From Caulobacter sp. (GTDB lineage Bacteria; Pseudomonadota; Alphaproteobacteria; Caulobacterales; Caulobacteraceae): a stretch of DNA of 13,238 bases. The notes below the pieces were generated by a model. That model did no database searches. It was not told where the DNA came from and saw only the letters and a list, made by a program, of their open reading frames with translations. Of this stretch, positions 7,136 to 12,231 are shown one piece after another. The translations under genes were made by a program, and so were the position numbers. The stretch is taken from the NCBI GenBank assembly GCA_028291125.1, contig JAQGIN010000507.1:1-13238 (forward strand), read 5' to 3'. How positions within the stretch are numbered: the first letter of the stretch is position 1; every line of letters starts with the position of its first letter.

Positions 7136-7516
7136 CTAGAACTCTTCCATCGCCCGCGTCATGCCGAAAGCCAGGGCCACCGCCGCCAGGGCGGCCGCCA
7201 GCCACAGGGTCTCGGCGCTGGCCGGGGTGGTCATCACCTGGCTCAGCCGATCCATGCCCTGGGCCATTTCGTGATTGAGGCTGGCCATGCCCTCCTTCGA
7301 CACCGACTGCACGTCGGCGGCGAAGCGCGCCCCGACGATCTGGGCCGCGGCGATCAGGCCGGCGACCACCCCGGCCGCGCCGATCAGCAGACGGCGGATG
7401 GCCCAGCCCCGGTCGAGGCGGGCCCCGACCTGGGTCGCGAAGCGTTCGGCGTCCTGGAAGGGCGGCGGTTCGGCGTAGAGCCGGGACAGGTGCGCGTCGA
7501 AATCGAACTCAGCCAT
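7136..7516 (-). CDS. Small two-TM protein, candidate anti-sigma factor (cassette 2)
   Basis: 126 aa from the ATG at 7516, chosen over upstream in-frame starts because GGAGAGAGG lies just before it and because this ATG overlaps the sigma gene's TGA (7509-7511), the usual coupling of sigma and anti-sigma genes. The N-terminal 43 residues are soluble (MAEFDFDAHLSRLYAEPPPF, then QDAERFATQVGARLDRG), followed by a membrane helix (about 44-65, LLIGAAGVVAGLIAAAQIVG), a hydrophilic stretch (66-102), and a second helix (103-120). There is no zinc-binding HXXXCXXC motif, so it is not a ZAS-type anti-sigma. The N-terminal half resembles the product of 8596-8928 in layout (D-x-x-L-x-R-L, later R-R then helix). 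Anti-sigma function is inferred from position and topology only. Confidence 0.75.
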   Translation of the reverse strand: MAEFDFDAHLSRLYAEPPPFQDAERFATQVGARLDRGWAIRRLLIGAAGVVAGLIAAAQIVGARFAADVQSVSKEGMASLNHEMAQGMDRLSQVMTTPASAETLWLAAALAAVALAFGMTRAMEEF

Positions 7517-8081
7517 GGGCCTCTCTCCTCGCGGAGTCGGTGGGCGGGGTGAGGCGCGCCCGAAGTTTATCCAAACCACGTTTGACATGGGATTTGACCG
7601 TGCCCAGGGGGATGCTCAAGGCCTCGGCGGCCTCGCTGTGCGACCAGTCGGCCCCGTAGCAGAGCGACACGCACAGCCGCTCGGCCTTCGACAGCGTCTT
7701 GAGCGCCTCGTCCAGGTCCAGGCGGTCGGCGGTCTTGGCCTGGTCCAGGGCCGTCGGGTCGTCGCCGTCCTCGGGGCTTTCGGTCAGCACGAGCCTCGCC
7801 TCGCGCTTGGCCCGCCGCAGATAGAGCCGGGCGGCGATCTTCTTGATCCAACCGCCGAAGGCCCCCTCGCCGCGATATTCGGCGATCTGCTCGAAACCGA
7901 CCAGGAAGGCGTCCTGGGCGATGTCGTCGGCGGTGGCCGATTCCGCGCCGAGCCGGCGCAGCAGTCCACGCACGGCTGAACCGTGCCGTCGCACCAGTTC
8001 GCCATAGGCGAGGCCGTCGCCCATCGTCGCCAGGGCGGCCAGTTCAACATCATGACCCTTGGGCGGGCGTGGCTGATCCAT
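7509..8081 (-). CDS. ECF-family RNA polymerase sigma factor (cassette 2)
   Basis: 190 aa. Region sigma-2 spans about 24-95: the ELVRRHGSAVRGLLRRL helix, DDIAQDAFLVGFEQIAEYRG (52-71, the DDL-AQE-like core-binding and -10 region) and FGGWIKKIAARLYLRRAKR (75-93, -10 recognition). Region sigma-4 spans about 120-178, with LSKAERLCVSLCYGADWSHS and the helix-turn-helix EAAEALSIPLGTVKSHVKRG (150-169). No sigma-3 and no extra C-terminal domain, so it is an ECF (group IV) factor. The start at ATG 8081 has GAGGGGG upstream. The gene lies 31 bp after the 3-TM gene and overlaps the small 2-TM gene by 8 bp. Its paralogue at 8915-9460 shares the HTH pattern SHSEAAE-L--PLGTVKSHV-RG. Which ECF group it belongs to, and its target promoters, cannot be told by eye. 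Confidence 0.93.
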   Translation of the reverse strand: MDQPRPPKGHDVELAALATMGDGLAYGELVRRHGSAVRGLLRRLGAESATADDIAQDAFLVGFEQIAEYRGEGAFGGWIKKIAARLYLRRAKREARLVLTESPEDGDDPTALDQAKTADRLDLDEALKTLSKAERLCVSLCYGADWSHSEAAEALSIPLGTVKSHVKRGLDKLRARLTPPTDSARREAHG

Positions 8082-8112
8082 GGGTGTCCCCCTCGAACCC
8101 CCGGTTCCCGAT

Positions 8113-8514
8113 TCAGACCTTGGCCTTGTTGGGATTCAGGCGGGCGAGGACCAGCAGGGCGATGCCGACCACGGCGGGGACGGCCCCGACGGCGAGCGCC
8201 GGATAGACGTCGTCATGCTCGTTGATCGACAGCAGGCTGCCGAAGATCATGATGCCGACGCCGACCGCCAGCCAGATGACGCCGTTGCGCAGGTCCCGCG
8301 TGGCGCTGGAGACGGCGGGTTTGACCTCGCGGCCGAAGGCCTCGATGACCTCGGGGGGCAGCGGCTGGCCCTTTTCGATGGCCGCGCGGATGGTGGCCTG
8401 GACCTCGCGACGCTCGCGGCTCTTCAGATAGGCGGGGATGACGACGATGGCGATGACCATCAGGAACGGCATGGTGATCCCCAAGATCGGGATCAGAAGC
8501 GCGAAGCCTTCCAT
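8113..8514 (-). CDS. Three-TM membrane protein, DUF6249-like (cassette 2)
   Basis: 133 aa. A membrane helix at about 5-29, then a short amphipathic cytoplasmic segment with KSRERREVQATIRAAIEKG and PLPPEVIEAFGRE (31-63), then two more helices (about 78-96 and 105-125), ending KAKV. The 'R-x-R ... AAIEKGQPLPPE' segment is what I associate with the DUF6249 family of small membrane proteins often found beside ECF sigma genes; the name should be confirmed by profile search. Strong Shine-Dalgarno AAGGAG precedes the ATG at 8514. The gene at 9457-9870 has the same topology and the same G-x-x-PP-E-I/V motif, so the two are paralogues. Function unknown; a membrane sensor or anti-sigma partner is inference. 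Confidence 0.8.
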   Translation of the reverse strand: MEGFALLIPILGITMPFLMVIAIVVIPAYLKSRERREVQATIRAAIEKGQPLPPEVIEAFGREVKPAVSSATRDLRNGVIWLAVGVGIMIFGSLLSINEHDDVYPALAVGAVPAVVGIALLVLARLNPNKAKV

Positions 8515-8584
8515 GAAACTAGTCTCCTTGCGGCGCGGCGCGGATGCCGGCCTCTGTTGATAAGAGACATAAGCGGAGCTGTTT

Positions 8585-8591
8585 GGATGCG
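8585..8591 (-). promoter_or_regulatory. Candidate ECF -35 element for cassette 2
   Basis: The minus strand reads CGCATCC here, 71 bp before the ATG of the cassette 2 3-TM gene, and the identical heptamer occurs at 9939-9945, 69 bp before the first gene of cassette 1. In both, a T/A-containing segment follows 17 nt later (TCTCTTA here, CGACTAA there), the usual spacing for an ECF -10 element. CATCC-type -35 elements are known for some ECF sigmas (for example mycobacterial SigK). The shared position is the main evidence. Confidence 0.35.
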
Positions 8592-8595
8592 TCCG

Positions 8596-8928
8596 TTAGA
8601 ATGAAACTTTCGTCATGCGATTCAGGCTGGGCGACAGGCCGGCCGCCAGGGCGGCGATCGACAGGGCGACGATGGTCACGGCGCCGGCCGGGGCCAGGCT
8701 CTGGCCGAACTGGCCGGCCAGCAGGGCCAGGCTGGGCGCGGCCGCCCAGGCGACGCCGCCGACCGCCAGGCTGACGGCCCCCAACGAGGCCAGGTCGACC
8801 ACCATCCGCCGCCGGGCGATGCGGTTCATCACCGCCAGGGTGAAGCCGGAATCGCGCTCGGCCAGGCCGTCCTCGCCCAACAGGCGCATCAAACGGACGT
8901 CGAGATCGGAACGGTCAGCAGTCGACAT
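8596..8928 (-). CDS. Small two-TM protein, candidate anti-sigma factor (cassette 1)
   Basis: 110 aa from the ATG at 8928; a second ATG directly upstream (8931) is also possible, but AGGAGG is only 2 bases from it and 5 from the chosen one. The N-terminal 41 residues are soluble and charged (DRSDLDVRLMRLLGEDGLAE ... VMNRIARRR), followed by a membrane helix (about 43-64) and a second (about 80-98), ending NRMTKVSF. No cysteine or zinc motif. The start lies inside the 3' end of the upstream ECF sigma gene (14-bp overlap), the same arrangement as in cassette 2, and the N-terminal layout parallels the 7136-7516 product. Anti-sigma function is inferred from context. No domain recognised. Confidence 0.75.
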   Translation of the reverse strand: MSTADRSDLDVRLMRLLGEDGLAERDSGFTLAVMNRIARRRMVVDLASLGAVSLAVGGVAWAAAPSLALLAGQFGQSLAPAGAVTIVALSIAALAAGLSPSLNRMTKVSF

Positions 8929-9460
8929 CATCGCCTCCTAGGGCCGCCGCCAGGCGCGCCCGCCCCCGCGCCACGTGGGATTTCACCGTGCCGAGCGGCA
9001 GGCCCAGAACCTCCGCCGCCTCGGAATGCGAAAAGTCCTGCGCCAAACATAGTCCCACCACCGCCCGCTGTTCCATCGGCAAGTCGGCCAGGGCCCGCTC
9101 GAGCGAGATCCGCGCCGCCGCGTCGGGATCGCCGCCGCGCTGCAGATCCTCCAGCTCGAGGAAGACGGCGTCGCGCCGCATGCCCCGGGCCACCGAACGG
9201 GTGCGGGTGGCGCATTTGCGCCAGGCGATGCCGCACAGCCACGAGCGCACCGAGGCCTCGCCACGATAGCGCCCGATCCGCGCCCAGGCGGTGATGAACG
9301 CCTCCTGGGCCAGGTCGTCGGCCTCGTCCGGATTGACGCAGGCCCGTCGCAGAAAGGCCCGCACCGCCCGCTGGTGGCGATCGACCAGGCGGCCGAACGC
9401 CACCGAGGATCCGGCCTGGGCGGCCTCGACAAGCTCGGCGTCGAGGCCGTCATGAGTCAT
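8915..9460 (-). CDS. ECF-family RNA polymerase sigma factor (cassette 1)
   Basis: 181 aa from the ATG at 9460. The frame is open further upstream, but this ATG has GGAAGGA just before it, overlaps the stop of the upstream gene as ATGA, and places sigma-2 at the normal distance. Sigma-2: AFGRLVDRHQRAVRAFLRRA (21-40), DEADDLAQEAFITAWARIGR (45-64), VRSWLCGIAWRKCATRTRS (71-89). Sigma-4: LADLPMEQRAVVGLCLAQDF (about 124-143) and the HTH SHSEAAEVLGLPLGTVKSHV (144-163) followed by ARGRARL. It is a small ECF factor without extra domains. It is a paralogue of the 7509-8081 product, with the same neighbour types on both sides. Confidence 0.93.
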   Translation of the reverse strand: MTHDGLDAELVEAAQAGSSVAFGRLVDRHQRAVRAFLRRACVNPDEADDLAQEAFITAWARIGRYRGEASVRSWLCGIAWRKCATRTRSVARGMRRDAVFLELEDLQRGGDPDAAARISLERALADLPMEQRAVVGLCLAQDFSHSEAAEVLGLPLGTVKSHVARGRARLAAALGGDDVDC

Positions 9461-9870
9461 TTGTCCTTCCACACCGTGGCCAGGACCGCGAAGAACAGCG
9501 AGCCGACCGCCAGGGCGCTCATGATCACCGCGACGATGGTGAACCCCTCCTGAGCCCCGCCCCCGCCCTGCCAGGCGGCGAACCAGAAGCCGGTGGCCAA
9601 GGCCCCGAAGATGAACACCCGGCGCCATTCCCCCAGCGGTCCGCCGTGGCAGTGCCGCCGCCAGGGCCGGCCGCGCCACTCGTCGGGGCCGGCCTCGCCG
9701 CTGGCGGCGCGCAGGATCTCGGCCGGCGGCTCCTTACCCTGGGCGGCGTAGCTCTTCATGATGTCCATGGCGTCGCGGCTGCGGCGATAGTTCAACCACA
9801 TGCCCAGGCCGCCGAAGATGAACCAGCCGATCGGAAAGATCAGCCACCAGTGGTTCGCCCAGAAGTCCAT
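9457..9870 (-). CDS. Three-TM membrane protein, DUF6249-like (cassette 1)
   Basis: 137 aa from the ATG at 9870, chosen because GGGAGA precedes it and because upstream in-frame residues (Ser/Arg-rich) look like non-coding translation. Topology: helix at about 9-26 (WLIFPIGWFIFGGLGMW), cytoplasmic segment YRRSRDAMDIMKSYAAQGKE and PPAEILRAASGE (28-58), a charged Arg/His-rich insert (about 60-84, with RPWRRHCHGG), helix about 86-102, helix about 109-131, ending VWKDK. The R-S-R ... GKEPPAEIL pattern matches the R-E-R ... GQPLPPEVI segment of the 8113-8514 product, so they are paralogues. The His/Cys-containing insert is specific to this copy and might bind a metal, which is speculation. The stop overlaps the sigma start by 4 bp, so the pair is translationally coupled. 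Function unknown. Confidence 0.75.
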   Translation of the reverse strand: MDFWANHWWLIFPIGWFIFGGLGMWLNYRRSRDAMDIMKSYAAQGKEPPAEILRAASGEAGPDEWRGRPWRRHCHGGPLGEWRRVFIFGALATGFWFAAWQGGGGAQEGFTIVAVIMSALAVGSLFFAVLATVWKDK

Positions 9871-10223
9871 GTCGCGTCTCCCACTGATCGAGGCTCGACC
9901 CGATCGTTCACAGCTTAGTCGCCGCCGACGGGACGGGCGGATGCGCCGAACGGAAGAAACCTCGTCGAACCGCGCCAGAGACAATCGAGACAGCGACGCG
10001 ACAATATCCGACAGTACTGATGTCGGAAAATTCGACGGATAGATCCGGGATGCAAAAGTCAAAATTCGGCCATTGGCCGATCTTCGGATATAGCGAAAAA
10101 ATCAAACCAGAACGTGCATGAACATAAATAAACAACAACAAGCGGAACTAAACCGCACGCCCCGGCTTCATTGTAACATCAGCTGGCGAAGCCGGCATTT
10201 TCCTTCAAAATCAAGGTCGGTCC
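9871..10223. promoter_or_regulatory. Divergent intergenic region between sigma cassette 1 and the S-layer-like gene
   Basis: This 353-bp stretch holds no convincing gene. The half next to the S-layer-like gene (from about 10000) is clearly richer in A/T than the rest of the window. It contains two exact palindromes: ccgaca-N7-tgtcgg (10008-10026) and tcggccattggccga (10066-10080, symmetric about its central base). It should carry promoters for both directions. I could not assign a convincing -35/-10 pair for the plus-strand gene. AAGG about 7 bases before the ATG at 10224 serves as its ribosome binding site. Confidence 0.6.
9939..9945 (-). promoter_or_regulatory. Candidate ECF -35 element for cassette 1
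   Basis: CGCATCC on the minus strand, 69 bp before the ATG of the first gene of cassette 1, matching the heptamer at 8585-8591 before cassette 2. CGACTAA follows after 17 nt and could be the -10 region. Supports autoregulation by one or both ECF factors, as inference. Confidence 0.35.
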
Positions 10224-11963
10224 ATGACTTACACATCAGCGCAACTTCGCGCCGCGTATTCGGCTGAGCATATGGGCCTCGCGCCAAACACCACGACCGG
10301 CGCCGCGATCGACGCCGTCGCCCTGGAAACCACCGCCGGCGCTCGCACCGACATCTCGGCCCGGGCCTTCGTCATCAACGGCGCCGACCAGGACACCGCC
10401 GTCGCCACCCTCAGCTACCAGTTCTTCACCGGCGCCGCGCCGACGGCCAACGGCCTGTCGTACCTGGTCAATTCGGCGACCAACTCGACCGACCTCAACG
10501 ACGCCTATTATGCGAGCTTCAATCTCGAGAACCGCTACATCAACTTCGCCAGCAACCTCGGTGTCGTCGGCCAGGGCGCGACGGCCTTCGCCGCCACCTA
10601 TGGCGCCATGAGCTTCGCGCAGGTGGTCGACGCCGCCTATGAGAAGATCATCGGCGCGACCTACGCCGCGGCCGCTGGCGTCGACGCCACCGCCGCCAAG
10701 GCCGACATCGTCGGCCGCCTCGCCTACTTCACCGCCCTGGCCAACCAGAACTTCGCCACAGGCTCCCAGGTCCAACGCGACATGGCGATCCGCGCCGAAG
10801 TGGTCGGCTACATCATGGGTGAAGGCATGAAGGCCGATGTCGGGACCTACGCCGCCTCGATGAACAAGTTCAGCCTGGCTCTGCTCAATGGCACGGCCAC
10901 CTACGGCGCCGATCTGACCCTGACCTATCCGACCACGGCCGCCACCGTGCGACCGGTCGGCGACGACGGCACCGCCCCCGGCGGCGGGACCGGCGGCGCG
11001 ACCACAACCAATCTCGGCTCGGGCAACAACATCGTCTCCTTCGGCGACGCCGCCAACATCATCACCGCCGGCGACGGCAACAACACCATCACCGCCGGCA
11101 ACGGCGGCAACACCATCACCACCGGCAACGGCAACAACACCATCTCCACCGGCACGGGCGCCGACATCATCACCACCGGCTCGGGCAACGACACCATCAA
11201 CGCCGGCGACGGCGCCAATCTGATCACCTCGGGCGGCGGTCTCGACACCATCACCACCGGCACGGGCGCCGACATCATCGTCATGGGCGTCAATCTGGCC
11301 TCGACCGACACCATCACCGCCGGGGCCGGGATCGACATCCTCAAGGTCGGCGGCCTGCTGGCCGACGTCGCCTTCACCAGCGTCACCGGCGTCGAGATCC
11401 TCGACCTGGCGGCCGGCGCTAATGTCGTCATCGGCGCCACGGCCATGACCGGCGGGGTTCGCACCGTCACCAACAGCGCCGGCGGCGGCGTCACCCTCGA
11501 CGCCGGCGGCTACACCACGCCGATCGCCATCAACGGCGGGACCGGCGCCGACACGCTGAGCGGCGGGACCGGGGCCGACACCCTGACCGGCGGCGCGGGC
11601 GTCGACACCCTGAACGGCGCCGCCGGCTCCGACCTCTATGTGTTCAGCGACACCGATTCCGACACCGACCTGGTGCTGACCTCGGTGACCGACATCATCG
11701 CCGGCGGCTTCATCGCCGGGGCCGACAAGCTGGACTTCACGGTCGCCGGCACGGTCGGCAACTATCAGGAGGTGCTGACGGTCGCCGCCAGCCTCGCCGC
11801 CTTCAGCGCCGCCGCCGACGCCGCCCTCAACGGCACGACGCAGTACTACTTCGGCGTCGTCGGGGCCGACGGCTATCTGGCGATGGACATCGACGGCACG
11901 GGGATCACCGCGATCATCAAGATGGCCGGCGTCACCGACCTGGCGTTCAGCGACATCACCTAG
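10224..11963 (+). CDS. RsaA-like S-layer/RTX protein, type I secreted (copy 1)
   Basis: 579 aa. Residues 1-236 closely follow the N-terminal LPS-anchoring domain of Caulobacter RsaA: MTYTSAQLRAAY, SYQFFTGAAPTANGL, TDLNDAYYASF-LENRYINF, AFAATYGAMSFAQVV-AAYEKIIG. A Gly/Thr linker follows (about 237-262). Then ten or so 9-residue RTX-type repeats of form G-x-G-x-N/D-x-I-x-x (263-355), a non-repeat segment (356-436), and four canonical repeats, GGTGADTLS-type (437-470). The C-terminal 110 residues lack repeats and end hydrophobic-rich (KMAGVTDLAFSDIT), like the uncleaved type I secretion signal of RsaA. There is no N-terminal signal peptide. RTX repeats bind calcium and fold outside the cell. RsaA itself is 1026 aa, so this is a short version that could be an alternative or accessory S-layer protein or another LPS-bound surface protein. 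No type I secretion genes are in the window. Confidence 0.88.
   Translation: MTYTSAQLRAAYSAEHMGLAPNTTTGAAIDAVALETTAGARTDISARAFVINGADQDTAVATLSYQFFTGAAPTANGLSYLVNSATNSTDLNDAYYASFNLENRYINFASNLGVVGQGATAFAATYGAMSFAQVVDAAYEKIIGATYAAAAGVDATAAKADIVGRLAYFTALANQNFATGSQVQRDMAIRAEVVGYIMGEGMKADVGTYAASMNKFSLALLNGTATYGADLTLTYPTTAATVRPVGDDGTAPGGGTGGATTTNLGSGNNIVSFGDAANIITAGDGNNTITAGNGGNTITTGNGNNTISTGTGADIITTGSGNDTINAGDGANLITSGGGLDTITTGTGADIIVMGVNLASTDTITAGAGIDILKVGGLLADVAFTSVTGVEILDLAAGANVVIGATAMTGGVRTVTNSAGGGVTLDAGGYTTPIAINGGTGADTLSGGTGADTLTGGAGVDTLNGAAGSDLYVFSDTDSDTDLVLTSVTDIIAGGFIAGADKLDFTVAGTVGNYQEVLTVAASLAAFSAAADAALNGTTQYYFGVVGADGYLAMDIDGTGITAIIKMAGVTDLAFSDIT
10228..10402 (+). repeat. Direct repeat, copy 1 (start of S-layer-like gene 1)
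   Basis: This segment pairs with 12236-12410 at a constant offset of 2008 bp. Exact blocks include a 28-bp run (10228-10255 against 12236-12263) and a 44-bp run (10359-10402 against 12367-12410). Weaker similarity continues through the whole N-terminal domain coding region of both genes, with small indels after about residue 146. Confidence 0.85.
11010..11288 (+). repeat. 27-bp RTX coding repeats
   Basis: An in-frame array of degenerate 27-bp units (words such as 'accatcaccgccggcaacggc') encoding 9-residue repeats G-x-G-x-N/D-x-I-x-x. Early units are Asn-rich (GNGGNTITT, GNGNNTIST), later ones carry Asp (GTGADIITT, GSGNDTINA). A second short block at 11532-11633 encodes more canonical GGTGAD-type units. 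Confidence 0.85.
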
Positions 11964-12231
11964 TCTGTTCGTCCTTTAGCGGACGATACGACCGGAACGG
12001 CGCGGATCTCCTGGAGGTCCGCGCCGAACCTTGTCAAGCTTGCGCTAGGCTCTCCGAGCCCGCTCTACAGTCAAGTTTAAGCTTAGCCGTACACTAGATC
12101 CTACAAAGCTTGGCCACACGACCTCGATAAATAATTGAACGTTCAGTGGAACACAATGTCGCCTCATTCTGTTTTTCAGCAACATTGTTCGGTGGTTATC
12201 CGCGTTCAATCTCAAATCGAGGCCTACGACT
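11964..12231. other. Intergenic region between the two S-layer-like genes
   Basis: 268 bp with no convincing gene. The first part holds two hairpins, at 11970-11985 and 11999-12025. The remainder, from about 12060, is AT-richer than the coding DNA and includes a tgaacgttca palindrome (12136-12145), suggesting a separate promoter for the second gene; I could not place a convincing -35/-10 pair. GAGG about 9 bases before the ATG at 12232 is the likely ribosome binding site. Confidence 0.6.
11999..12025 (+). terminator. Hairpin after S-layer-like gene 1
   Basis: ggcgcgga (11999-12006) pairs perfectly with tccgcgcc (12018-12025) around an 11-nt loop that can itself partly pair (ctcc/ggag). It lies 35 bp after the stop codon. 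No T-run follows, so it may be a Rho-independent terminator of the weak type or a 3'-end stabilising hairpin. A smaller hairpin, cgtcc-N6-ggacg, precedes it at 11970-11985. Confidence 0.5.

Noticed and set aside
9461..9679. N-terminal extension of the cassette 1 sigma factor to 254 aa.
   Set aside because: The extra 73 residues are Gly/Arg-rich and overlap the upstream membrane protein gene; the ATG at 9460 has a strong ribosome binding site and ATGA coupling.
9871..10062. N-terminal extension of the 3-TM protein of cassette 1 to 201 aa.
   Set aside because: The added 64 residues are Ser/Arg-rich, lie in the AT-rich promoter region and precede a good ribosome binding site at the ATG at 9870.
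10144..10169. GGAAC followed about 15 nt later by CGGCTT, resembling a general-stress (EcfG-type) promoter.
   Set aside because: The spacing is short and the -10 element does not match CGTT; not better than chance.
11010..11288. Short regular repeats that might suggest a CRISPR array.
   Set aside because: The period is 27 bp, in frame, without unique spacers, and encodes RTX nonapeptides inside a long gene.
12046..12107. ACTAGATC upstream of S-layer-like gene 2, resembling a Caulobacter -10 box.
   Set aside because: No acceptable -35 element lies 10-14 nt upstream, so I did not call a promoter.
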